A stretch of 64,000 bases of DNA from Paracoccus aerodenitrificans (GTDB taxonomy: Bacteria > Pseudomonadota > Alphaproteobacteria > Rhodobacterales > Rhodobacteraceae): NCBI RefSeq assembly GCF_027913215.1, contig NZ_CP115784.1, positions 2,737,501 through 2,801,500 on the forward strand. Direction: 5' to 3'. Every line of letters begins with the position of its first letter. Within the stretch, counting starts at the first letter, position 1. Positions 56,206-64,000 of this stretch are shown here, piece by piece. The position numbers and the translations under genes were made by a program. Below the pieces are notes generated by a model that did not search any database, was not told the origin of the DNA, and saw nothing but the letters and a program-made list of their open reading frames with translations.

Positions 56206-56906
56206 CTGCCCTACTTCTGGAAACAGCCGGCCTACAGGCATGGTATGGAGAGAGCCATGTGCTGCACGGTGTCGACATGCATGTCGACGAAGGCGAGACG
56301 GTTTGCATTCTGGGCCGCAACGGCATGGGAAAGACCACAATGCTGCGCTCAATTATGGGCATTGTTCGTAAACGCAGAGGCCAAATCACGTTCGCGGGAA
56401 AAGACATGATGTTGGAGCCTGTGCACAAGGTCGCCCGCACTGGGCTGGGCTTTGTTCCAGAGGAACGTGGTATCTTCGCCACGCTCTCTGTAGATGAGAA
56501 CCTCATGCTGCCGCCCAAGGTTGCCGATGGCGGCATGTCGGTCGCCGAGATCTACGATCTTTTCCCGAATTTGCAGGAACGCCGGAACAGCCCCGGCACC
56601 AAGTTATCGGGCGGTGAGCAGCAAATGCTGGCCATGGCTCGGATCCTGCGAACGGGTGCGCGTTGTCTTTTACTGGATGAACCGACTGAGGGCCTTGCCC
56701 CGGTTATTATCAACGCCATAGGCGACGTACTGCGAAAACTGAAACAACGCGGTATGACTGTGGTGCTGGTTGAGCAGAACTTCCGCTTCGCCGCCAAAGT
56801 AACGGACCGATTTTACCTGATGGATCACGGCACTATGACCAACGAGTTCCCGGTGTCCGACCTGCCAAACCGGATGGAACTGTTGCACGGAGAGCTAGGG
56901 GTGTAA
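56202..56906 (+). CDS. livF: ABC transporter ATPase, LivF type
   Basis: A 234-residue ATPase: Walker A LGRNGMGKTTMLRSIMG near 37, signature LSGGEQQMLAMARIL near 135, Walker B LLLDEPTEGLAP. It is the second ATPase of the HAAT-type importer and overlaps livG by 4 bases. Confidence 0.95.
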   Translation: MTALLLETAGLQAWYGESHVLHGVDMHVDEGETVCILGRNGMGKTTMLRSIMGIVRKRRGQITFAGKDMMLEPVHKVARTGLGFVPEERGIFATLSVDENLMLPPKVADGGMSVAEIYDLFPNLQERRNSPGTKLSGGEQQMLAMARILRTGARCLLLDEPTEGLAPVIINAIGDVLRKLKQRGMTVVLVEQNFRFAAKVTDRFYLMDHGTMTNEFPVSDLPNRMELLHGELGV

Positions 56907-56908
56907 CC

Positions 56909-57796
56909 ATGACGATGATATTTGGTATTCCTGTTGTCGTGCTGATGGGACAGCTTCTGGTCGGCCTGATCAACGGATCGTTCTACGCGCTGCTGTCGCT
57001 TGGCCTTGCTGTCATTTTTGGCCTGCTGCGGGTAATCAATTTCGCCCACGGCGCACTATATATGCTGGGTGCCTTCACGGCATTGCTGCTGCTGACCGTG
57101 GGCGGCGTAAACTATTGGTTGGCACTGATCTTGTCACCGCTGATTGTCGGCATGTTTGGAGCGGTCATCGAGCGAACCATGCTCTCGCGCCTTTACAAGC
57201 TTGACCATCTCTACGGCTTGCTTTTCACTTTCGGTCTCGCGCTCGCCATTGAGGGCACCTTCCGCTACTTTTACGGAGCTTCGGGGATGCCCTATGCAGC
57301 ACCCGGCGCACTGTCTGGTGCGGTCGACTTGGGTTTCATGTTGCTGCCTGTTTATCGCGGCTGGGTTGTCATAGTCTCGCTGATCGTTTGCTTGGGCGTG
57401 TGGCTCCTCATTGAAAAGACGAAGTTTGGCGCATATCTGCGCGCCGCTACCGAGAACCCGGTTTTAGTTCAAAGCTTTGGTGTCAACGTACCACTTCTGC
57501 TGACTCTCACCTATGCGCTCGGCTCGGGGCTGGCGGCTTTCGCAGGAGTTCTGGCGGCGCCAGTTTATCAGGTCAATCCGCTGATGGGATCAAACCTGAT
57601 CATCATCGTCTTTGCAGTGGTCGTCGTGGGTGGCATGGGGTCAATTCTAGGTGCTATCGTAACCGGCTACATGTTGGGCGTAGTCGAGGGCTTCACAAAG
57701 GTCTTTTATCCCGAGGCATCCAATACCGTAATCTTCGTCATCATGACGATTGTCCTGATTCTCCGGCCTGCGGGCCTCTTCGGAAAGGATGTCTGA
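56909..57796 (+). CDS. livH: ABC transporter permease, LivH type
   Basis: A 295-residue permease with about eight membrane helices. LivH motifs: SLGLAVIFGLLRVINFAHGA near 30-50 and GGMGSILGAIVTGYMLGVVE near 240. It pairs with LivM; the genes overlap or touch. Confidence 0.94.
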   Translation: MTMIFGIPVVVLMGQLLVGLINGSFYALLSLGLAVIFGLLRVINFAHGALYMLGAFTALLLLTVGGVNYWLALILSPLIVGMFGAVIERTMLSRLYKLDHLYGLLFTFGLALAIEGTFRYFYGASGMPYAAPGALSGAVDLGFMLLPVYRGWVVIVSLIVCLGVWLLIEKTKFGAYLRAATENPVLVQSFGVNVPLLLTLTYALGSGLAAFAGVLAAPVYQVNPLMGSNLIIIVFAVVVVGGMGSILGAIVTGYMLGVVEGFTKVFYPEASNTVIFVIMTIVLILRPAGLFGKDV

Positions 57797-57797
57797 C

Positions 57798-58796
57798 ATG
57801 GCCGGAAAATCCCAGCCTATCCAAGCCGAACATATCGTCGTCCACTCCAAGGCCGGACAGCTTCAACTTATGTTGCTGACCCTGATTGCGGTCGCTCTGT
57901 TACTTGCGCCGCAGTTTCTGTATCCAATCTTCGTGATGAAGTTATTAGCGTTCGGCCTCTTCGCCGCAGCTTTCAATCTGCTTCTGGGTTTTACTGGTCT
58001 TCTATCCTTTGGTCATGCCACATTCTTCGGCGGAGCGGCCTACTTTACCGCTCATGCCGTAAAGGTCTGGGGCTGGTCGCCGGAGGCAGGAATTTCCTTG
58101 GGAGTCGCGGGTGCGGCAGGACTTGGCCTGGTGATGGGTGCAATAGCTATCCGTCGCCAAGGTATATATTTTGCCATGATCACTTTGGCTTTGTCGCAGA
58201 TGTTTTTCTTCTTCTGTCTGCAGGCAAATTTCACCCATGGTGAAGACGGAATCCAGTCCGTGCCGCGCGGTCAACTGTTCGGCGTCTTTGACCTGTCCGA
58301 TACGATGACCATGTACTATTTTGTATTGGCTATCTTCGTCCTTGGTCTGCTGATCGTCTGGCGGTTCGTGAACTCACCCTTCGGCATGATCCTGAAGTCA
58401 ATCCGCGAAAACGAGCAGCGTGCAATCTCGCTGGGCTACTCAGTCAGTCGCTACAAGTTGGGGGCCTTTGTTATGTCAGCAGCTCTTACTGGGCTTGCAG
58501 GGAGTGTAAAAGCACTAATTTTCCAATTCGCAACCCTTACCGACGTGACTTGGCAAATGTCTGGAGAGGTGATCCTGATGACTCTTTTGGGGGGTATCGG
58601 TACGTTGGCCGGGCCAGTGGTCGGAGCGGGGCTAGTGGTGACTCTGCAAAACTACCTTGCAACTTCAGACTTTCCGGTAACTATCATCACTGGCGTCGTT
58701 TTCATGATTTGCGTGCTGGTTTTCAGACGCGGCCTGGTTGGCGAACTTTCCGCCAGCAAGCTGGGTCGCAAGCTTGGCTTTCGCTCTGAATCATAA
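57798..58796 (+). CDS. livM: ABC transporter permease, LivM type
   Basis: About 332 residues with eight to ten membrane helices. LivM motifs: LLGFTGLLSFGHATFFGGAA near 60-80 and LMTLLGGIGTLAGPVVGAGL near 260. I prefer the ATG at 57798 (AAAGGA 8 bases upstream); 57789 in the same frame overlaps livH and is also possible. The last quarter of the gene and its flank are duplicated at 33758-34082. Confidence 0.94.
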   Translation: MAGKSQPIQAEHIVVHSKAGQLQLMLLTLIAVALLLAPQFLYPIFVMKLLAFGLFAAAFNLLLGFTGLLSFGHATFFGGAAYFTAHAVKVWGWSPEAGISLGVAGAAGLGLVMGAIAIRRQGIYFAMITLALSQMFFFFCLQANFTHGEDGIQSVPRGQLFGVFDLSDTMTMYYFVLAIFVLGLLIVWRFVNSPFGMILKSIRENEQRAISLGYSVSRYKLGAFVMSAALTGLAGSVKALIFQFATLTDVTWQMSGEVILMTLLGGIGTLAGPVVGAGLVVTLQNYLATSDFPVTIITGVVFMICVLVFRRGLVGELSASKLGRKLGFRSES

Positions 58797-58914
58797 TGGT
58801 AAACTATCGTTTGAACGGATTTGACCTGAGCCTGTCACAAATTTTTCTGACACTGCTATCTAAGTGTTTGGTCTTGGAGTGTGGTGGTAGATTTCGATTG
58901 CCTATATGTTGCCG
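58590..58914 (+). repeat. Source copy of the duplicated livM 3' segment
   Basis: This is the intact-locus counterpart of 33758-34082. The first 144 bases are identical; beyond that the two diverge at many sites, through the end of livM and about 120 bases of flank. The similarity stops near 58914, exactly where the other copy meets an IS3-type end. Confidence 0.92.
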
Positions 58915-59114
58915 GTGATCTGTAGCCTACTACCAGGCCGCATTCCTCGCTCGGCAACTTGATGCCGAGCGACTTTGCAGCACAACTAAACGAAACCCGA
59001 AAGGTCGCATGAAAGCCGGAACAGAAACGGGGTGAGGATCATTCCAATCCTCCGTTTTCTCATAATAACGGCGGACCACTTCAATGGGGGAGAATCAATC
59101 CGCCGGAAATACGC
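58797..59114. other. Intergenic region after livM
   Basis: 318 bases. The first 120 are part of the duplicated segment and contain several T-rich runs, but I saw no clean terminator. The remainder should hold the promoter for the hydrolase-GSCFA pair. No gene. Confidence 0.5.
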
Positions 59115-60119
59115 TTGATCCGCCTCATCTCGACAGCTAGTGTCGCGGCAGCACTGCTTGCCACAATGGGTTGTACTCGAATGCCTAGACTGGACGAATT
59201 TCCACGCTACAGCAGCGGGGAAACGCCTATCGAGGTCATGATCGATGGTGCTGTAATTCCGGTGAAATTCAGGGCATCCGAACGAAGCAAGCATCTTCTG
59301 GTTTCCTTCCACGGTGCGGTTAATCGCGCCAAGCGAACGCCTCCAGTGTTTTCCCCCTATGTCCCGGGGTTGGGGGAAGAGGTTGCGCAGCTTTGCGTTT
59401 CCGATCCTTCCATGTTGCTGAAAGGCTCTTTCAGCCTATCATGGTATGCCGGACATGACGGGTTTGCTGCCCAGGAAATACTGCCGCGACTGTTCCAACA
59501 TATTATCGAAGCAGGGCAGTTCGATAGAAATGTGTTTTTCGGACCATCAGGTGGAGGGTTTGCTGCACTTTACTACTCCAGCTTGGTGCCAGGCAGCATC
59601 GTAGTAGCCGCGAATCCTCAGACTAACATGCGTCGCTTTTATCCCGCACACATCAAGAGATATCGGAAGGCGTGCTGGCCGTCTCTGGACTCAGGCACTC
59701 TCTTGGCGGATAGAATCTGCACCGATCTTTGCCGCTGGTACGAGACGCTCCGACCGAATACGGTGATCTATCTGCAAAGCGCAGGCGATTATTACCACAT
59801 GCGGGGCCAACTCGCCCCCTTCCTCGCCTCGATCGCAAAGGTCAAAGAAGCTCGCTTCGTTGTCAATTCCGGTTTCTGGGGGCTGCTGGGCCATAACGGC
59901 GCGGTTACAGCAGAAGCCTACATGCCTTGGTTGCAAGCGGCCTTTCTGTCTCCCTCAACCAAGCCGGATGATCTTATGATGAATCATCATAGGTTGACCA
60001 GTGCGATAGGTCCAATGGTATCGGCTGACAAACATTCCGCCGGGGCAACAATACAGAATACGGATGGCGACATTCAACTTGCCGCCATGCTTCGCGACTA
60101 TCAACTGCGCCAACCCTGA
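59115..60119 (+). CDS. Exported or lipoprotein-like alpha/beta-hydrolase-fold protein
   Basis: Up to 334 residues from a TTG at 59115, which gives a hydrophobic N-terminus ending LLATMGCTR, possibly a lipoprotein signal although the lipobox is imperfect. ATGs at 59166 or 59181 would give a cytoplasmic form. HLLVSFHGAVNRAKR and then VFFGPSGGGFAALYYSSLVP (the nucleophile-elbow pattern G-x-S-x-G-G) point to an alpha/beta hydrolase, with a later His in LLGHNGAV as a possible base. It sits 10 bases before the GSCFA gene. Substrate unknown; similar pairs occur in polysaccharide regions. Confidence 0.7.
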   Translation: MIRLISTASVAAALLATMGCTRMPRLDEFPRYSSGETPIEVMIDGAVIPVKFRASERSKHLLVSFHGAVNRAKRTPPVFSPYVPGLGEEVAQLCVSDPSMLLKGSFSLSWYAGHDGFAAQEILPRLFQHIIEAGQFDRNVFFGPSGGGFAALYYSSLVPGSIVVAANPQTNMRRFYPAHIKRYRKACWPSLDSGTLLADRICTDLCRWYETLRPNTVIYLQSAGDYYHMRGQLAPFLASIAKVKEARFVVNSGFWGLLGHNGAVTAEAYMPWLQAAFLSPSTKPDDLMMNHHRLTSAIGPMVSADKHSAGATIQNTDGDIQLAAMLRDYQLRQP

Positions 60120-60129
60120 AAAAGCTGAC

Positions 60130-61185
60130 ATGGTAATGCCTGCAAATGTAGTTCCTCAAAACCCATACAAAACCCAGCCCGAACGAGCCTTCTGGCGGGC
60201 GTCGGTCGGCAGCAGGCATTATGCCGATCTTGCAGATATTTGGCATCCTATGCCCTTGCAGAAGAAAGACAAGATAGCGACTGCCGGCAGCTGTTTTGCG
60301 CAGCATATCGGCAACAACCTTGGCGCACGCGGAGCAGCCTTCATGGATATGGAGCCCGCCCCGCCGCTGTTCAGATCGGCAGCAGATGCACGCCGGTGGG
60401 GATATGGCGTATTTTCCTGTCGCTATGGCAACGTCTATACGACTCGTCAGTTGATTCAGCTGTTCGACGAGGCACATGGCCTGCGCAAGCCGCTCGAGCA
60501 AGTCTGGGAAAAAAACGGACGCTTCTACGACTCGCTGCGTGCGAGTATCGACCCTGTTGGGCAGGACAGCGCCGAAATCGTATTGAAGCTGCGCGAACGC
60601 CATCTCGCTGCGGTGCGCCGCATGTTTGCGGAGCTCGACGTCTTTGTCTTCACTATGGGGCTGACGGAAGGGTGGGAGAATACCGACGATGGTACGATGT
60701 TTGCCGTCGCGCCCGGAACGGTGGCGGGCACCTATGACCCGGCCCGGCACCGGCTGAACAATCTTCGGCATTCCGACGTATTGAGCGATATGGTCGTATT
60801 CTGGAAACGCTTGCGCGAGGTCAATGCCAATGCGCGCATGCTTTTGACTGTTTCGCCTGTCCCACTGGCAGCAACGGCGACCGAGCATCACGTTCTGGTC
60901 GCGACTACTTATTCTAAATCGGTTCTTCGTTCGGTTGCAGGGGAGTTATCCGAGGAGTTTGAGGATATTCATTATTTCCCGTCATACGAAATCATTTCGT
61001 CTCATCCTGCGCGAGGAATGTTTTTTGAAGCTGACCTGCGCAACGTGAGCATGTTTGGCGTGGACCTGGTGATGAACCACTTTTTCTCTGGCTCGCTGGC
61101 AGCTGAATTCGGAGGCAAGCGCGAAAATGTGGATGGCGAAGAGATAGAGCTAATTTGCGATGAAAGCAGACTGGACAGAGAATGA
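60130..61185 (+). CDS. GSCFA-domain protein
   Basis: About 351 residues from the ATG at 60130. The defining motif is ATAGSCFAQHIGNNL near 51-65, followed by FTMGLTEGWEN near 180 and LLTVSPVPLAATATEHH near 240, which together match the GSCFA family (PF08885), SGNH-like proteins linked to surface polysaccharide modification. Ser in GSCFA, and the Asp/His pair near NVSMFGVDLVMNH, would be the active-site candidates. It forms a two-gene unit with the hydrolase-like gene upstream. Confidence 0.85.
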   Translation: MVMPANVVPQNPYKTQPERAFWRASVGSRHYADLADIWHPMPLQKKDKIATAGSCFAQHIGNNLGARGAAFMDMEPAPPLFRSAADARRWGYGVFSCRYGNVYTTRQLIQLFDEAHGLRKPLEQVWEKNGRFYDSLRASIDPVGQDSAEIVLKLRERHLAAVRRMFAELDVFVFTMGLTEGWENTDDGTMFAVAPGTVAGTYDPARHRLNNLRHSDVLSDMVVFWKRLREVNANARMLLTVSPVPLAATATEHHVLVATTYSKSVLRSVAGELSEEFEDIHYFPSYEIISSHPARGMFFEADLRNVSMFGVDLVMNHFFSGSLAAEFGGKRENVDGEEIELICDESRLDRE

Positions 61186-61362
61186 GCATTCGATTGGGTG
61201 ATTTTACCAATTTTAGCATGTCGTTCAAAAATATGGGCCGGGTTTGATCTACTCGGATACGAGGAAGCAAGTGGTTTGGTCTTTTCGCGTGAATGTGCAT
61301 CAACGCGACAGGCTGGGATATGCCACATATCATAGACTACCATCATTCAGCTTCCCGATTCA

Positions 61363-62418
61363 TCAGGATTTGACCCCGACCCATTCACCGAGGTCTTTCG
61401 CGTCGAGTCGCGCAAGCTGATCAGACAGGCTATCCATGCGGAGCTGGCGACGCTCATGGCCGCGTTTGCCGGAGAAAAGCTGCAAGATGGGCGGGCACGC
61501 CAGGTGCGTCATGGACACTTGCCGGAACGCGAGGTGCTGACCAGGGTCGGTCCCGTGACCGTGAAGATGCCTCTTTTGCGGGAACCGCGGCCTTGGCGAA
61601 GACAAGATCAGCTTCACGCCCAGCATTCTGCCGCGATATCTGCGCAAGGCGAAGTCGGTCGAAGACCTGCTGCCCTGGCTTTACCTCTAGGGTGTGTCCA
61701 CGGGCGATTTAAGCGAGGCTTTGGAAGCACATCTGGCGCCGAACGCCAAGGGCCTGTCGACCAAGACCGTCATGCGACTGAAAGCGGGTTGGTGGAATGA
61801 CTACGAAGCATGGCAGAAACGCGACCTTGGAACGCGGCGATTTCTCTACGTCTGGGCCGATGGCGTCTACCTCAAGCCTCGCATGTCTGATGAAAAGCAA
61901 TGCGTATTGGTGATTGTCGGAGCCGATGAATAAGGTCGCAAGGAGCTTCTGATCATGACCGACGGTTTTCGCGAAAGTACCCAGAGTTGGCGCTAGGTAA
62001 TGCTCAATCTCAGGCGCTGCTGCCTGAAATAGGATCCAAAGCTTGCCATCGGCGATGGCGCATTCGGCATATGCACAGCCCTGCGCGAGGTGTTTGCGAC
62101 GACGAAGGAACAGCGCTGCTGGGCTCACAAGACCATGAACATCCTGACCGCGCTGCTGACATTCTACGATTTACCGGCCGAGCACTAGAATCACTTCCGG
62201 ACGTAAATCCGATAGAATGCACATTCGCGACCGTCCGGCACCGCACAAAACGCACCAAGGGCTGTCTCAGCCGCAAGACAGGCCTGGCCATGGCATTCAA
62301 GCTGATAATGTCCGCGCAGAAGAAATGGCGCAAACTCGACGGACAGAACCGCCTGCCGGAAATCATCCAAGGGGTTAAATTCCGCGACGGCGTCCACCAA
62401 GGTCAAACCGATGCTTGA
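61363..62418 (+). pseudogene. IS256-family transposase, decayed and internally deleted
   Basis: Pieces of an IS256/mutator transposase are spread over three frames: the N-terminal LQDGRARQVRHGHLPEREVL, the middle PNAKGLSTKTVMRLKAGWWN and YVWADGVYLKPRMSDEKQCV, and the C-terminal ECTFATVRHRTKRTKGCLSR and SAQKKWRKLDGQNRLPEIIQ. Frameshifts near 61570-61700 and stops near 61931 and 61994 break it, and about 70 residues between the GFRESTQSWR motif and the NPIE motif are scrambled or lost. Not functional. Confidence 0.88.
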
Positions 62419-62525
62419 TCAGGCATCACCAATTTCTGCGCATATCTCACAAGAGCGGGGCTAATTTAGCCGGCTTAGACAACATGAGCATCCTGCTGAT
62501 CCTAAGCGGTTGGTGCTGGTTGATT

Positions 62526-62735
62526 GAGGTGCTGCAGGTAAAGTATCTCAACAACATCGCTGAACAGGATCACCGCTTCATCAAGCGGATTACCGGCCCG
62601 ATATACAGGGCTTCAAATCGTTCGTTCCCGCGCAGGCGACCTTGGCCGGGATCGAGGCCGCTCTATGATCCGCAAAGGTCAATTGCCAAGCTAGGGGCAA
62701 ACCGTCTTCGCGCAATTCGCCGCCCTCGCGGGATA
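62526..62735 (+). pseudogene. IS6-family (IS26-like) transposase fragment
   Basis: QVKYLNNIAEQDHRFIKRIT followed in a shifted frame by FVPAQATLAGIEAAL is the C-terminal part of an IS6-family transposase, with the catalytic Glu region NNIAEQDHR. Everything before the NNIAEQ block is missing. Only a remnant. Confidence 0.82.
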
Positions 62736-62807
62736 ACTGCATCCAGCCAATGGCTTGGACTCAAGCGACGGAAATATTCGCAACATTACCAAATCTGCCG
62801 GTCGCTT

Positions 62808-63746
62808 TTACCCCCCGGGCCAGACCACCCGAAACCCCTGATGTGAGGTTGTCGTATCCGGTGAGTTCCCGGTTCGGGCTGCAATTCTGTAGCGATAGCA
62901 GTAGCTCCTGTGACACAGATGCGAGCCACCTTTCAGCAGACGATATCCCTTCTTCCCTTCTGCCGCCGCACGTGCCGCGCGTCGTTGAGAGCGGACGACG
63001 AATGGCTCGGAGGTCCATTCCCACACATTTCCAGCCATATTATAAAGCCCATACCCGTTCGGCTCGAAAGATCTCGCAGGAGCCGTTGCATGATATCCGT
63101 CCGCTGCGGTGTTTTCTTCGGGGAACCGGCCCTGCCAGATATTGCACGGGAAGAAACCGGTATCGTCCGGCTCATCATCGCCCCAAGGAAATCGTGCATC
63201 ACCGAGACCTCCCCGGGCAGCATGTTCCCATTCTGCTTCTGTCGGCAAGCGTCCGCCAACCCAGTTTGCATAGGCGCGGGCATCGTTCCATGAAACATGT
63301 ACAACGGGGTGATCCGGCAGAGCAACAGAGGCATCCACCCCATCGCCGGTGATATTGCGCCAGGTCGCGCCATCGACACGCCGCCACCATTCCAGATCGA
63401 GAACGCCCTGTGTCGGACCGACGCCCTCGGCGACATGGTGATGAAAGACATAGGACCAGCCGAAGCGCTCTGCCTCGGTCACGAAACCGGTCTGTTTAAT
63501 GAATCCTGCGAATTGCCGGTTAGTCACGCAGGCCACACCGATCCGGAAAGATGCAACGCGCTTCTCCCGCAATGAACCTTCGCCATCCTGAGGAAGTAAT
63601 GGCCGGGCGGTTCCGATAAGAGCCTTGCCCCCGGAGATCAGTACCGTATCGCTATCGGGACGAGGTGCGGCAGCCGGAAGCATCTCAACAGGACCGGTCG
63701 TGGGCTCTCTGGTCGTCTCCGGTGTGCAGCAACTGCTTCCTCGCAT
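62808..63746 (-). CDS. Formylglycine-generating-enzyme-like (SUMF1 family) protein
   Basis: Starting at 63746 behind GGAGGGAG, the protein has 312 residues. The fold is that of formylglycine-generating enzyme: WEHAARGGLGDARFPWGDDE, FPCNIWQGRFPEENTAADGY, GLYNMAGNVWEWTSEPF, and the copper-binding, catalytic cysteine pair in GGSHLCHRSYCYRYRIAART. It would convert a cysteine of a sulfatase to formylglycine using oxygen. No sulfatase gene is in the window, so the partner is elsewhere or the role differs. A short N-terminal CC (SSCCTPET) may be a lipid or metal site. Confidence 0.93.
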   Translation of the reverse strand: MRGSSCCTPETTREPTTGPVEMLPAAAPRPDSDTVLISGGKALIGTARPLLPQDGEGSLREKRVASFRIGVACVTNRQFAGFIKQTGFVTEAERFGWSYVFHHHVAEGVGPTQGVLDLEWWRRVDGATWRNITGDGVDASVALPDHPVVHVSWNDARAYANWVGGRLPTEAEWEHAARGGLGDARFPWGDDEPDDTGFFPCNIWQGRFPEENTAADGYHATAPARSFEPNGYGLYNMAGNVWEWTSEPFVVRSQRRAARAAAEGKKGYRLLKGGSHLCHRSYCYRYRIAARTGNSPDTTTSHQGFRVVWPGG

Positions 63747-63934
63747 TTCTCCCTCCAAGTAAAATCCCGCCACAATTCGCACATGAAGCACGCCATTTAC
63801 AACATCGCCGAGTTGCACTGCTTACTGGCGTGAAGGGTCCGGAGACAGGTCAGACCGAAAAGCGCATCCGCAATCATGATCAGCGCTCCTGATCAGCCCC
63901 GCTTAAGTGGGCCATTTTGATTCTTAGTGCATGA

Positions 63935-64000
63935 CTAGGCTCCAGACCCATTGATCTCGGGCGTTTGACGTGATTCAGGCTCCGCAAGGAGACCTTTTGA
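63935..64000 (+). mobile_element. Left end of an IS5-family element (runs off the window)
   Basis: From CTAGGCTCCAGACCCATTGA (63935) to the last base the sequence repeats, with some changes, the IS5-type left end seen on the minus strand at 33694-33756 (compare GGAGACCT just before the start codon). The transposase start codon would lie a few bases beyond 64000. Confidence 0.75.

Overview
The window looks like chromosomal DNA of a Rhodobacteraceae bacterium close to Paracoccus. It begins inside a 16S rRNA gene on the minus strand whose readable 5' part matches my memory of Paracoccus 16S. The coding is GC-rich, and the gene set (MsrPQ, two TRAP systems, IalB family, 41-residue L36) is typical of that family. 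No database search was possible, so the genus is an inference.

Bases 1 to 19.5 kb are mostly ordinary chromosome: rrn leader with a good promoter, msrQ-msrP, clpB, pyrF, a complete TRAP transporter (dctPQM) with a divergent IclR regulator, a membrane protein, a HAD phosphatase, a second TRAP permease pair with a GntR regulator but no binding protein, a Nudix gene broken by an amber codon, an N-formylglutamate amidohydrolase-like gene, tRNA-Val, rpmJ, an asparaginase and an IalB-family protein.

From tRNA-Ser(GCT) at 19.5 kb to about 36 kb the DNA is accessory: a DUF2971 gene, a gene tail cut by an IS21-family element, a tyrosine recombinase directly beside that IS, a chimeric remnant, then a seven-gene catabolic operon (TctCBA-type transporter, aldehyde and alcohol dehydrogenases, class III CoA-transferase, citryl-CoA lyase) with a divergent IclR regulator. 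It ends in IS630, IS5 and IS3 remnants, a stray copy of the end of livM, and two phage-type genes.

From 36 to 48 kb lies a ten-gene inositol operon on the minus strand (iolG, epimerase, ABC transporter, oxidoreductase, iolC-DUF2090 fusion, iolD, iolE, iolB), read away from a divergent LacI gene. Two palindromic operators lie between iolG and the LacI gene.

From 49 to 59 kb is a second catabolic module of similar logic: an IclR regulator, a large inverted-repeat operator, and livK - aldehyde dehydrogenase - SDR - class III CoA-transferase - livGFHM. It is followed by a hydrolase-like gene paired with a GSCFA-domain gene, decayed IS256 and IS6 transposases, a formylglycine-generating-enzyme-like gene, and the left end of an IS5-type element running off the window. 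The main candidates for something undescribed are the two parallel transport/oxidation/CoA-transfer modules, whose substrates cannot be read from sequence, and the hydrolase-GSCFA pair.
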